DNA from: Dactylis glomerata
Taxonomy: Eukaryota; Streptophyta; Magnoliopsida; Poales; Poaceae
Direction: 5' to 3'
Assembly: GCA_007115705.1 (NCBI GenBank)
Contig: QXEO01000156.1
Span: 248,001 to 312,000, forward strand
Length of the DNA: 64,000 nucleotides
How positions within the stretch are numbered: position 1 is the first letter of the stretch; each line of letters opens with the position of its first letter. Both the position numbers and the translations under genes were made by a program. The notes under the pieces are model-generated. The model made no database searches and had not been told where the DNA came from. It was given only the letters and a program-made list of their open reading frames with translations. Below, piece after piece: positions 33,052 to 44,979 of this stretch.

Positions 33052-36000
33052 AATTTTTTTTGAACAAAGAGAGGCGCCAGAGGCGCCACTTTCATTTGAG
33101 CTCATAAGCAGGTTACATCATGCAGTACAAAGCCCTGTAAATCTAAATTCTGAATTGCTAGAGCTATAGGGCAAAAACTGTTTCTGTGAGCTGAAGACAT
33201 ACAACTGAATATAGGCTCAGAAAAAAAGATTCTGGAAGCCTGTTGCGAGCAGTTGTGGGCTACCCCATTCAAATCTCTTTTGATGTGGTAGATCGATGCA
33301 TGTAGACCTTGGGAGACTTGTTTAAATTCAGCGACCAGGTTACGTATCTCCCATAAGACTTGTGGATCAGTTAATGAATTTGCTGCAGCCGCTCTAGCCA
33401 GAGAAAGATTGTCAGTTAGAAATGTTGGCTGTGAGAGTTGAAGTGCAGCAGCAATTTTCGCTGCTAAGATAAGTGCCAAAGCCTCTGCATGTAGTGGAGA
33501 CGGTGCTGGCAAGGTGGAAGCTTGAATTAGGATCTTGGTCCTGCATTGTTCTTCTTGAAAATCATAGAGGATACCTAATCCTGTTCTTGATCTTGTATTT
33601 GCTCCCGACAATCTTCTTATCTTCAACGCTGCATCCGAGTAAACTTTGGGTCCCAAAATGGCTAGATCTATTTTTAGGGTGTTTCCAGGCTGTACAAATG
33701 TGTTGATTGCGTCAGTTTGTAGCCTGTCAAGTCTTGGAAAAGGTACCTGTGAAAAAGAAGCAAGGGGCTGCAATGCATATCCATTCATCTGGTCCTCAAG
33801 AACCTGCAAGGAAGAGTCATGTGCCTGTATCTGAATCTGCAAAGAAGGATCATGTGTGTTATCTGGCATCTCCAAGTTATTTTTGATTGCCTGGGCCATC
33901 AAATGCATTTGGTATGGAGCTTCTGCTTTTCTACCAAAAAGGTTATCATTTCTAGATTTCCAAATACACCACATAAAAGTTAAAATGTTTGGCAAAGAGG
34001 CATGCGGGTGATTCATGCTCAAAAGATTCAGAATAATTTGAGTGAGAGAATTACAATTAGCTACAATATATTCTGAGCAAATAAACCATGGTGCACAGAA
34101 CCAAGCAGCTTTAGAGAAAGGGCAAGTAAAAAATAGATGAATATCATCTTCTTCTATACCACATCTAGCACAAAGCTTGCTAATATGAACTGAGTACTTA
34201 CCTGCCCGAGCACCTGTTGGTATTGCTCTCCTAAGAAATCTCCATCCAAAATTTTGAACTCTTGGGGTCATTTGCTTGTTCTTCCAGATCTGATTCAGAA
34301 GTTGAATTGTAGCAGGTTGAACTTGCGTTGGTGTTGGTTCCCCTAGTTCCTACATTTTTTTAAGACAAGCACGATATGCACTCTTGGTGTTACATTTACC
34401 TGATGGAGCCAATTTCCAACAAAGAATGTCATTGTCTGATGAGCGTATGATTGTTGTTTGCTTGATCTTTTCTGCCATAGGCTGCTGGAAAAGCATGTCT
34501 ATGAGTTGGACGTTCCATGCTTGTTGATTGGGTCTCCAAAGATCTCTCACAGTGGCTGGATAGACAAAGTTTGGAGGCTGGATTATAAGAGCATCATAAA
34601 TGCGAGTCCAATCTTCGCACCAAGGGGTACTCCAAATAGAAATGTTGCCTTGAGAGATTTGGTAGAAAGAGTGGGCTTTGAGAATAGGAAGAACTTTGAT
34701 TATGGAAGACCAGAAAGCTGATTTTGGTGTATTAGGTTTTGGGCGCCAGATGGATGAGTCTGGAAAATATTTGGACTTGAGAATGGCGTGCAGAAAATCA
34801 TTTGGATGATCAGCGATTCTCCAAGCTGCCATGAGAATCAAAGCTTGGTTCATGGCTTGAAGATTCCTAATGCCTAGGCCTCCTTCGTTTTTTGGTGCAC
34901 AAATATCTTTCCAAGCCCTTAGACACAGGCTTCTAGAATGAGTTTCCTCTCTAATCCCAGTCCACCAGAAGTTTTGAATAATAGCAGTGATCTTAGCAAT
35001 AAACTTTTTGGTGAAAAGAATATTGGACATGTAGTACACTGGGATAGAAGAAAAAACAGATTTTATGAGTTCGAGTCTCGCTGCATGAGAAAGCTTATCT
35101 GCTTTGTATGTAGTGAGTTTGGATTTGAATATGTCAACAACGAAGTTATAGGCTGTTGTTCTATTCTTGCCTAGAAGAATGAGCGGGTGGCCAAGGTGGA
35201 TGAAATTGGTGTCGATATCTAGCATTGGGAAGATTTGTTTGATTGAATGGATGATGCAAGTTGGGACATTTTTGCTAAAGATGATTCCAGATTTATTCCA
35301 GTTTGGTGTTTGACCAGAGTTCAAACAAAATTCTTGTAAAATGTTCTTCATATGTATTGCTTCCTGCACAGTAGCTTGCCCACAGACCAATAAATCATCT
35401 GCAAATAAGAGAGAGTGGATGGAGGGACAATTTGGTCCAAGAGTTATTCCTGCAAAAGAGTTAGTCGACATAGCTTCTTGTAGAGCAATGGATAATTCAT
35501 TTATAGTGAGAACAAACAGATAAGGTGACATGGGACATCCCTGTCTTATACCTCTATTGCTATGGAATCTCGCAAAAGGCTGGCCATTAATGATAATCGA
35601 GAAGGTAGGAGAAGAGATACATGCGTGTATCAGGTTTATGAAATGACCGTGAAGCCCTTTACGTGAAAGAGCAGCAACTATGAACCTCCATTCTACTCTG
35701 TCAAAAGCTTTTGCAAGATCTATCTTAAGCATGAAAGCTTGGTTTTTCCAAGAGCTGAGAGCAAACGAATGAGTAATTTCCTGAGCAATGATAATGTTAT
35801 TACTGATACGCCTACCTTCAATAAAAGCTTGCTGAGATTGATGGATATAGTCCGGCAAGTGAGGCTTAAGCCTATTTGCTAAGCATTTTGCAATTATTTT
35901 GTAGATAACATTGCAAAGACTAATAGGCCGGTAATCTGCTGGAACTAAAGGAACAAGCTTTTTAGGTATAAGGGCAATGTGAGTATCATTGATGTGTGCT

Positions 36001-38010
36001 GGCATTATACCTGTTTGGAAGAAATTCTTGACGAGTTGCACCACGTCTTGTCCAATCCATGTCCAAGTTGCGAGATAGAACTCCACATTGAAGCCATCTG
36101 GTCCTGGTGATGCGTTTCTTTTCATTTCTTTAAGTGTGTCAAGAATCTCTTGACTGCCCGGGATAGAATAGGTATAGTCGCCGTCATCTTGGGGCAATTG
36201 TGTTCCAAGAAAAGGCCTGCCATTGTTAGCATTTGTAGAGGCAAATATGGATCTAAAATAATTGACAAAAGTATTGCTAATTCTGTCCGGCATAAACTGC
36301 ATCACATCATTTTCATCTTTAACAGAAACAATGGTATTCCGTCTCCTCCGTTTTACTATGGCATTATGAAAGAAAGATGTATTCCTGTCTCCATCCTTTA
36401 TCCATTGTTTCTTTGCACGCTGCATAAATGAGTCCGTTAGTTAAGTCATTGTTTGTTCATACCTTGTGACTAGAGAAGCCTCTAGATTGTGGTCTTGGCT
36501 GGCTAAAGGTTTCATTTGAATTTGCTTGATTTGCTCCTCTAAATTGTTGAGTTCCTGTTGTAAAGGTTTCTTCTTTTTACACCAAACCTTAAGCGTACCT
36601 GCAAGATGATTAGTTCTGGCCGAAAAAGGTTTGTTCACAGAGGAAAGCCAAGCACTTTTAGCATGATCTTGGAAGTCTTGTTCTTTAATCCACCAATTTT
36701 CAAATTTAAAAGAGCGTTTAACTCTACGAACAGGACCTTCAGTTGAAAGGAGAATTGCAGCATGGTCGCTAAGATTGTGAATAATTGGCATGTTGTAAAC
36801 ATTAGAAATAGGATAACTAGCACACCATTCAGCATTCACTAAACAATGATCTAGCCTTTCAAAAGTGGGTTTAGAAGAAAACCTTTTATTAGTCCAAGTG
36901 TAGGCCGGACCACTGTATCCTAAGTCAAAGAAGCCACATTGCTTAACAAGAGAGCGAAAAGCATACATACGGGCGCGATTAACATTTGGGGAATTTTTAT
37001 CCACATCATATAAGAGATCATTCATATCCCCCACACATAACATGGGAAGGGTAGAGTTATCATATACAAAATCAGCTACCTCATTCCAGATTTGATTAGT
37101 TTGGCGATGATATGGGTCACCATACATACAAACTAGGCCAAACGTTTGATTACTAGTACTATGAACAACAGTAGCTAAGATTACATGGAAATTAGAACTA
37201 TGAACCGAGACTTTGAGATCTTGAGTCCACATCAACCAGAGCCCACCAGATCGTCTCCGAGAGGGAACAACAATACTATCTGCCATGTTAAATCTAGTAA
37301 CCAAATCAGAAGATTTTACCTTAGAGGATTTTATTTCGGAGACGAAGACGAGATGCACTTTTGTTGAGTAAATCATCCTAGCAAGATAGCACATCTTCTC
37401 ACTGTAAAGGCTTTTCCCCATGCCATGGCAGTTCCACCCAATAGCCTTCATGGCACTCTTCTAGCTACAGGGGTCAGGCCGACAAGCTGCTGTAGGCCAA
37501 ACCGTAGCTTACTCCAGGAGTACGGGCAAACACCCGATAGGCTGAAACGGAGCTGGAATTCCAAAGTGAAGGAGAGGCAAGGCGGAGGAGTTTTGATCCT
37601 TGGACTAACGACCGAATTAGTTTTGAGAGGAGAATGAAAGATGGATCGGTATTTAGGAGTATGTGGTGGATAAATTCAATGGACTGAATCCGGCTGGGAG
37701 ACAACGGATTTGGTGGGAATAAGGATATAAAGAGGAAATTGGAGGGGGCGACCAGAAGCTTCTCAAGGACAAGGATCTGATTTGGGGATTTCAGTCAATG
37801 AAAGGAACAGAGGAAGGAGGGATTAGACTGCTGGGAATGGTGAAATCTAGGAAATCAGAAAGATCCGAGCATCTAGAGAAGGAATTGGGAGGGGATTAGA
37901 GAGGCATCATGCCAATCTCTGGCAAATCACCATAGAGTCGCCACATAGGGAAAGTCCAGTATGCTTTCCTGTAGATGGAGATCGATCGACTTGATTGTGT
38001 GAGAGACTGT
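33052..38010 (-). mobile_element. LINE with nearly complete ORF2, minus strand
   Basis: 4959 bp bounded by the exact 12-bp duplication TGACCTCAAATA. The 3' end is at the left (T run near 33053-33060). ORF2 fills 37451-33102. The 559 bp upstream of ORF2 holds no recognisable ORF1. The identical duplications and few coding lesions point to a recent insertion. Confidence 0.93.
33102..37451 (-). pseudogene. LINE ORF2: AP endonuclease, reverse transcriptase, zinc-binding, RNase H
   Basis: One reading frame of 1450 codons. Endonuclease: IGWNCHGMGKSL, FVSEIKS, CVGDMNDLL and LSDHAAILL. Reverse transcriptase: LKIDLAKAFDRVEW, GIRQGCPMSPYLFV and LLFADDLLVCG. Zinc-binding: CARCGIEEDDIHLFFTC. RNase H-like: VYSDAALK, AEALALILAA and TDNLSLARA. 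Only two in-frame stops break it: TAA at 36441-36443, between endonuclease and RT, and TAG at 34350-34352, before the zinc-binding part. No frameshift found. Start chosen at ATG 37451, where plant LINE ORF2 proteins normally begin. Confidence 0.92.
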
Positions 38011-38289
38011 TGACCTCAAATATTGAAACTGCTCAATCATCAAATGACATAAGTCATCATATCACTTGTGGTGCCTCAGTGAGCGCATAGCTAATAGTGC
38101 AACATCTTGGTGCACATAACAATGGGAAGAACTCATCTCATGAAATCTGAACATGCTTCAAACCAGAAAGCACAAACCTCGGCAAACAATAATCATGCAA
38201 GAGCATATGGTATGGAACATCTACACCAAAAACTGCAGACGGCTAGTGGAAAAATAGACAAATAATGTGGAACCGGTTCACGTGACCTA

Positions 38290-40818
38290 GGATACGGGGG
38301 CTCTCGCAACCGCGACCATCGCTGGCATGCGCGCGGCGGCCGCAGCTTGTTCTCCCTGCTCTGGCCACCTCCACCTCCGCCGCGACTAGATCCCGGCTCC
38401 CCTCCGCGCGCTCTTTCTTTTGGCTGTGTTTTCAGGCGCCTTCGCCATCGGGAGCCAGAGCAGCGGAGCTTCTTCTCCTCGCCGGGCCTTGCAGGTCAAG
38501 CCAGCGCGGCCGCCACCATGGACGGCCCTGGGTGATTCAAGGCTTCTTGGTTTGGCCGACCGGCATACTGCAACAGCCTCTGGTCGCGCCGTCCGTCCTG
38601 TCCCGCTGGGCTGCCCCCAGGTAGCAGCTCGTCGTGGCCATGGCCGCCGTCATGGGCGGCCTTGGGTGATTCAAGGTGTCCTGGTTTGGCCGGCCTGCAT
38701 GCTGCCGTAGCTTCCGGTTGCCCTGTCCGCCATGTTGCCCGCAGTCAACACGCTCGTCGTGGCCATGGCCACCTCCGCTCCACCTATGGAGTCTGCCTCC
38801 GGTTGTGCTGCGGCTGCCATCGCACGCCGCAGGTCTGATCTAGCCTTGGGTGGGAGGATGCGTCATGCTCCTCGCTTCGGCAAGTCTGGGATTGTTCATC
38901 CCACAGTTTCTCGTCTTCCTGACGGACAACTCCGTGATCCTTCTGTGGTCGTTGAGGGGCTCGGGTCCTTGTCGCTGCTGCAAGATGTCTTGGGAAGCCC
39001 TGTCTGTGAGGTGCCCCTACGTGCTGGTGTAGCGATGCCATCTTCGAGTGAGCTTTGGGTTGCTTCCTTGAGCTCTGTTGACGACGAGATGATGAGGTGT
39101 TGGCTTCCGCCAAAGGTGTTGTTGCCGGCTCGTTACTCGACACCGTTGATGTGTGCCATGATAAGAAGGTGCTAGCTGAGCCCTGTGACAGTCTCTTTGT
39201 TGCTGCTGCTGATCTAGGAGATGAAGATGGCTGGGTGCAAGTGGGTCGGGGTGGCCGCCATGGCCGTGAGCCATCGTCTTTGCATCAGAAGGAAGGTCTC
39301 GAGCGTAGTCTCGCCTTCAAGCATTGGGCTCGAGGAAGGTGCTTTCGGCGCCTCGAGCGTGGCCACCAGGTTAGGGCATGTCGTGGGCCCTATAGATACA
39401 TCCGCTGTCGTTGTCCTGGTCATCGGGAGCGTTTCTATCATGCGCGCTTTCCTCGAGCTTGTTCTTGCTCTCCAGAAACTCGTGCTTGTTCTCTGGACGC
39501 TTGGTCTCCTTGTCAGTGGCACTGCTCTTTGTCTGCCTGGCCCCATCGTCCCTCGTCGTCTCGGAGTTGGCCGATGTTGTGCGCCACTCGTCTTCGCCTG
39601 CAGCGGTGCCGCCAAGACCCTCTCCTAGGTGTTGCGAGGAGTTCGATGTTAATGGAAGTTTGGACTCTCACTTTCGGTCTCGAGTTGCCTTGATGCGCAT
39701 GGAGCTCCTTCAGCTGGTCGACGTCCGTTTCGAGGAGGCGTCTCGCCCTCTTCGTGAAGTGGTGGCAGCTCTCAAGCTATTGTTGGTGCGTGTTGGTGAT
39801 TCTTTGGAGGGTGGCCTCGGGCTCACCCCCATGCAGGCTTCATTTCCGCTTGATTCCTCTGAGCAGAAGTCGTCTGTGGTTGAGGAAGAACATCTTTACA
39901 GTTGTATCTCTCCACGTGGCAGTCCCTACCAGTCATCGCAACTTGATGTGTCGGCTGCCTATGAGAGCGAGGGCATGGATGAGATCTTGGATCCGGTGTT
40001 GCACTTCACACCAGAGTTTCATGAGTTGTGTGAAGAATCTTCTGAAGTGCTTTCGTTGGAGCTGGGCTCTTTTGAGGCCTTAGCGATCTTGCCACCGTAG
40101 TCGCCCGCCTCTTTGGTCAGTGGAGCAGTGCGGGCGCATTGCTCTCTTCAGGTGAACCCGCTTGGGACCTCGATGGTGGCTTCCACACCACCATCGGTGG
40201 TGCCTAGCTACATTGGCAGCAATTTTATGCCTGAGCTGCATGAGTTGTGTGGAGAATCATCTGTGGCATTGATGGAGGAGTTGGGCTCATTAGAGTCCAT
40301 GGCAGTGGCGATATCTCCCTCACCACTGTTGTTGTCAGAGCCGCTGGACTTTGTAGACACTGAAGGTGTGTTGGCAGCTAACTCCGAGGCTTTCTTTGGG
40401 AAAGAGATTTATGACTTGCTCGTCAGTCTAGAGGCGGCTAGCCCTGGATATGGCAAGGAAGTTGCTTGCGTCTTGGCGGGGAAGGCTTCAAAGAGCTTAA
40501 TAAAAAAGGTGGAGAAGTCTTTCACAAGAAGAAGAAAGAAGAGATACATCACAATAAAGTTTTCGCAACTTCTCGGGAGTTCTTATTCAGCTGGTGGTGA
40601 TCCAGATGTTGTCAATTAGATCCTGTTTGTTTGGTTGATGTAGGTTTAGAGTGGTTGTTGGTTTGTCTCGTTGGTCGAGAAGTTGCATGTGTGAGGTGTT
40701 GTTCGTTGGTGGTTTTCTTATAGCGGTTTTTGCCCGGTTTTCCGTTAATTAATTGGACACCTCTCTTCTTCTTAATTAATAGATTGGGGCAAAGCTTTTG
40801 CCCTCGTTTCAAAAAAAA
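38290..40818 (+). mobile_element. ORF1-only LINE-like (non-autonomous) retroposon, plus strand
   Basis: GC-rich leader from about 38290, ORF1-type coding sequence, then a 3' tail ending CTCGTTTCAAAAAAAAA at 40818. No RT. Copia-like sequence seems to continue on both sides. The left boundary is not exact and no clean target duplication was found. Confidence 0.6.
39097..40619 (+). pseudogene. LINE ORF1-like protein with degenerate CCHC knuckles
   Basis: The frame at 39097-39693 shows RCFRRLERGHQVRACRGP followed by YIRCRCPGHRERFYHARF. These are two zinc-knuckle units of the plant LINE ORF1 type (CFRC..GH..RDC, CxxCxxxGHxxxxC) with Cys lost in each. A second frame, 39411-40619, is continuous except for a stop at 40098-40100 and codes for an acidic C-terminal region (HELCEESSE, repeated as HELCGESS). 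Frames change between the two parts, so it is not intact. Confidence 0.55.
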
Positions 40819-40989
40819 ATTGCAGACTTATAATAGTTAATAAGAAATCCATGACATGGTCAAAACCTATCCCTGTAGAACAAAGGTCGAATCAAGAGTC
40901 CTCAACATGCAACGGAGCTTTGTCGTCCTGGTATGTATTGCCTTTGCAAAAAGATGAAAATCCAAAAGGCACTGTGTACAGGTGGTATG

Positions 40990-42290
40990 GAGGTACCCCT
41001 TTGCGAGCACTTGGTTGAAACTATATGCACGCAATGAAAATCTATGGTAATTCTAAAGTTGAGTAGTGCGTGGTGGAAGGTACTATTAACAATGGGGTAT
41101 GAGACTTATAACTAGTAAAGTGTTGATCATGTAAACAATATTTGCTCTTCACTACCGTTTGACTTGAGTTGCACAATTCAAAAATTTATTTCTATTTAGC
41201 GTCAAAGCTTTGCACATATATCTTCTACTTACTTTCAGTGGCCACTTGTTCATAAGAAAAGAAAAGAGAAGAAATAAAGAAAGAAAAAAGTTCTAAGCAA
41301 ACACTTGCATGTTTAATGTCCATAGTACTTTCATTTGTTTTTGCACTTTGGTATTGATTGTTGGACATCTTTGAGTTGAATTAGAAGTACCACTTGATAT
41401 CTCATTTGCTTGTTGATGTTCATTAAAGATTGAAGCATTGATCATATTCATTACTACTTGTTATTTTCATAGAAGCAATCAACTCCGAAGTTCTTGTTTA
41501 GTTTTATCACCTTCATACTCGAGGATTAGCATGGGTTAAGCTTGGGAATGTTGATGCATGCAAAATTCATGCATGAACTTTGTACTTTATTGATGCATAT
41601 TCCTACATATTATAATGTTATTAGTTGTTATAATCATGTTTTATATTGATTTATGGGGATTTTCCATCGATCCCCCTTATTTTGGTTATAACTCTGTAGA
41701 ACAGAAAAACCCTATTTTGCGTATTTTGGCATTTCAGGAACCTTCTCAAACTCAAATTAACCTGGGATTTTTAGGGTGTTAATATTTTATCACGAAAACC
41801 TTCTGGAGCACAATAAGTCAACGGGGGTAGCCACGAGGGTCAAATGAGACCTGGTGGCGTAAGCCTAGGCCTAGGCCGCGCCACCCAGGCTCGTTTGAGC
41901 CTCAGACCTCTGATGCTATCCATCTTCGTGTCCTGATGCTCAGATTGTCCTAAAAACTCCTATATAGATACCCCCTCGGTGTTCTCGAGACAAGGCGGCG
42001 GAGAAACATGAAATATAGAAACAGAGGCTATTCCATCGAAGATTGGAAGGAGAAACGCTGCCGGAGTTGCCCTTGACCGCTTCTCTAGGCTCTCCGACAT
42101 CACCACCATCGACACCGTCATGAAGAGGGAGTAGTCCACCTCTAGACTATGGGTTTGTGGCAATAACTTGTTCTATCTCTCTCTCTCTCTCTTATACTTC
42201 AATATTTAGATGTCATATGAGCTGCCCAATATGATTATGGTGCATATAAATCTGGGGAGAAACCCTTTTGCTTTTATTATTAGGTTATTA
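40990..42290 (+). mobile_element. Gypsy-like LTR/3' region remnant
   Basis: Text such as GCATGGGTTAAGCTTGGGAA (about 41529), TTATGGGGATTTTCCATCGA and GAAGAGGGAGTAGTCCACCT followed by CTATGGGTTTGTGGCAATAA is typical of abundant cereal Gypsy-type LTRs. No coding part, no defined ends. A (CT)10 run lies at about 42173-42192. Confidence 0.4.
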
Positions 42291-42298
42291 GGTATAGA

Positions 42299-42330
42299 CT
42301 AGCAAATTTTCCCGTGCGTTGCTACGGTAT
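42299..42330 (-). mobile_element. Helitron 3' terminus, minus strand
   Basis: CTAGCAAATTTTCCCGTGCG, then TTGCTACGG, is the complement of a Helitron end: a GTAGCAACGCAC-type hairpin followed by CTAG. The body would extend to the right, but no matching 5' terminus was found. Confidence 0.6.
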
Positions 42331-42575
42331 ACATTAAATAAATGCAAAATAGACTATTTTTTCAGAATAATCTGCTTTGTGCAAGGGCGTGTTGAGCAAA
42401 TCCATAAAATCCTGAAATCAGTGTTATAAGTGTTATAAGTCTAGCACCCCTACTGAGTACTCGTGACAAGATGCAATAAAAACAAAAGTATATTAAATAC
42501 TAATGCTATTTAACGAATCTACCAAAAACTAAAAAATGCCACTAAAGTACATTTTCAGTCAATGTGAAAGTATTC

Positions 42576-42688
42576 AAAAAATAATCTACTTCTCTAAAAG
42601 TAAAACAAATTGCAAATAGCAATGGTCCGGCTCTTCATATAGCTGAACAATCTACTGCAAAAAATAATCTACTTCTCTAAAAGTAAAA
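42576..42688. repeat. Direct repeat of 30 bp
   Basis: AAAAAATAATCTACTTCTCT plus AAAAGTAAAA occurs at 42576-42605 and 42659-42688, identical, 83 bp apart. Confidence 0.85.
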
Positions 42689-42710
42689 AAAAATCAATTT
42701 TTTTTGAACT

Positions 42711-44170
42711 AGTTACGCCCGATTAGGGACCCGAATGAAAATGATAGCGCACGAAACTCCCGCTCACGGCCAGACGGTGTGGAGTCCCGCTTTAATGATC
42801 AAATTTTTAGTGAGGAAATGACATGTTGTGGATTTGAAAATGTTTTTTGCAAAAAATTAGGAGCTCGTCTTATTAGAGCTAAAGGGTAAACCCACCCCGG
42901 TTCCAACGAAATCGGCATGAGTTTGCGCAAAATTCAAAAAATAACTCTGAAGGTTTGCGCGATGAAACAAGAGCTGATATGTGTATCCCAGGTGGTCTAT
43001 TATTTATGTGGGGTGTTATGCCCGGCTTTTCGTAAGCCGTTTTAGTAGCTGCTCACAAAAAAACCTCATTTCGACACTCCAAAAAGGGAAAACATACTTT
43101 TCATGGGACGAAACAAAAATCGGCCTCTGTGGCTTTCCTCGCCATCCCAAGGGCCACACGCATGTCCGATATGGCCTCATTTCGACAAACTATGCCTTGA
43201 TCAGGGCCAAAACTAGCTCATTTGACCTAAAAGCCATGCAACCTCAAACATGGTAGGTCATTTTTGTGAAGGGACTTTCTGGTAAATTGCTTTTATCAAG
43301 GTTTGAATTTTTGTCCCACATCTAGATGATATAAAATGACGCCACATGAAGGTCTCGCATTTTTTCGATTTTTTTAATTAGTTACGCCCGATTCTGGACC
43401 CGCATGAATATGACAACGCACGAAACTCACGCTTACGGCCAGGCTGTGCGGAGTCCGGCTTTAATGGGCACAATTTAGTGAAGAAATAACATGTTGCGGA
43501 TCCAAAAATGATTTTTTCAAAAAATCAAGAGCTCAACTTATTAGAGCTAAAGGGCAAACCCACCCCGGTTCCTGCAAAATTGGCAAGAACTTGTGTAAAA
43601 TCTAGAAAATAACTCTTAAGGTTTGCGCAATGAAACAAGATCGCTGGTATGTGTATCCCAGGTGGTCTATTATTTATAACAGGTGTTGTGCTCAGCTTTC
43701 CGTTTGCCGTTTTGGTAGCTGTCTCACAAGAAAACTCAATTTCAGCACTCAAAAAATGGAAAACGCACTTTTTATGGCACGAAACAAAAATTGTTGTGGT
43801 GTTCCTCGCCATCCCAAGGACCACGTGCATGTCCGATATGGCCTTATTTCGACAAAAAAACATAGCTCATTTAACCTAAAAGTCATGCAACCTCGAACGT
43901 GGTAGATCATTTTTGTAAAGGGACATTCTGGTAAATTGCTTTTATCAAGGTTTATTTTTTTTCCCACATCTAGGTGATATAAAATGACGCCACGTGAATG
44001 TCTCGCATTTTTTTGTTTTTTTTTTAAAATTAGTTACCCCCGATTCTGAACCCGCATGAATATGACAATGCACGAAACTCGCGCTCACGGCCAGGCGATG
44101 CGGAGTCCCACTTTAACGGGCAAAGTTTAGTGAAGAAATGACATGTTGCGGATCCAAAAATGATTTCTTT
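42711..44170. repeat. Tandem array, about 660-bp unit, 2.2 copies
   Basis: Units start at 42711, 43380 and 44032 with AGTTACGCCCGATT or a close variant (AGTTACCCCCGATT in the third copy). Each has CGCACGAAACTC, then GGAGTCC, then CTTTAA. Copies 1 and 2 are alignable over their whole length with many substitutions; copy 3 stops after about 140 bp at AT-rich DNA. Open frames within it are incidental. Confidence 0.9.
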
Positions 44171-44350
44171 TTAATTTTTTTAATTTTATTTTTTCTTGAT
44201 TTTTTTAATGTTTTTATTTTTAATTTTTTGAAAGTTTTAATTTTATTTTTCAAATGTTAACAAACACATATACACATACCCATACATACCTACACATATA
44301 TAAACATATACACATATATACTTACACACAGTCATATAGACATACGTGAA
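44171..44350. repeat. AT-rich low-complexity DNA
   Basis: T/A-rich stretch followed by an (ACATAT)-type alternating stretch at 44265-44345. Confidence 0.8.
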
Positions 44351-44420
44351 TTAAGAGGATTGATATGCTACTAATATCAAAAAGAACTTAGTAGTGTAGA
44401 GGTAGCTTATTTAAATAAAA

Positions 44421-44480
44421 CTTAGAAGTTAAGCGTGCTGGACTTCTAGCAATCTGAGGATGGGTGACCGAGTGGGAAGT
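44421..44480 (+). repeat. 5S rRNA-like fragment inside a CACTA end
   Basis: AGAAGTTAAGCGTGCTGGAC at 44424 and GAGGATGGGTGACCGAGTGG near 44455 match the box A and box C regions of plant 5S rRNA with substitutions. The first 40-50 bases of 5S are not convincingly present. A relic, not a working 5S gene. Confidence 0.6.
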
Positions 44481-44579
44481 CATTGTTCTAGTATCATTAG
44501 AGAGATGACAAAAAATTGAAAGAAAAGAAAAGAAAAAATACAAAAAAATAAAAAGTTTGATTTTTTTCAAAAATTTAAA

Positions 44580-44834
44580 TTTTTTGAAGAAAAAAAAATG
44601 ACCTGACCCGACGGCCTGACCTGACCCGATGGTATTTTTTGGCCATCAGGTTAGCCTACGCCGATAGCAAAAGCTGACCTGACGGCCTTTAAACCTGACC
44701 CGACGCCCGATTATACCGACAGCACCTAACCCGACGGCATCAGGAAAAAGCCGTCGGGTTAGACTGACCCGACGATATTTTTGAGCTAACTTGACAGGCT
44801 GTGGCCGTCGGCATAACCGTTCCTTCCTGTAGTG
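44580..44834. mobile_element. CACTA transposon right terminus
   Basis: Ends CCTTCCTGTAGTG at 44834, the complement of a CACTACAGGAAGG terminus. Before it are repeated subterminal motifs: TGACCTGACCCGACGGC, CCCGACGGCATC, GCCGTCGGGTTAG and TGGCCGTCGGCATAA. The left terminus was not found; the 660-bp array and 5S-like part may belong to the same element. Confidence 0.75.
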
Positions 44835-44979
44835 AATTTAAGAAGTTCTGGCTACAGGCACAACCTTAGAGGTTGAGCCGGGCGTTGCGTCAAAGTTGGC
44901 CCCTCCACCAGAGCAGAGAAGGTCGGCAAGGTTACAAAATGTTTGTGATGTCATGTTGTTAAGTCATCGATGAGTCAGC

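Larger units (their letters stand above)
31898..41000 (-). mobile_element. Second Copia-type element, minus strand, broken by nested insertions
   Basis: Left LTR 31898-32304 (TGTTGC...TTCAACA) is followed by ATCTCCACCTTG, the complement of the AAGGTGGAGAT polypurine tract used by many plant Copia elements. Interior remnants continue at 32305-32384, 32915-33051, about 38023-38290 and about 40819-41000. They are separated by a possible solo LTR, a LINE and an ORF1-only LINE. I could not find the right LTR, so the right limit is a guess. Confidence 0.55.

Noticed and set aside
33102..34271. Host gene for an RNase H-like protein
   Set aside because: It is in the same frame as the LINE RT upstream, between the LINE target duplications; it is the C-terminal part of ORF2.
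39214..39628. Host genes in the 38.3-40.6 kb GC-rich region
   Set aside because: Several overlapping frames on both strands; the knuckle motifs and poly-A end identify a LINE-like retroposon.
42711..44170. CRISPR-like array
   Set aside because: Units are about 660 bp, diverged throughout, with no short repeat/spacer pattern, in a plant chromosome.
44421..44480. Functional 5S rRNA gene
   Set aside because: Only the middle and box C parts are similar, with several changes, and the 5' third is missing.
44421..44834. Cassandra TRIM element
   Set aside because: The 5S match suggested it, but no LTR pair or primer site was found and the sequence ends in a CACTA terminus.
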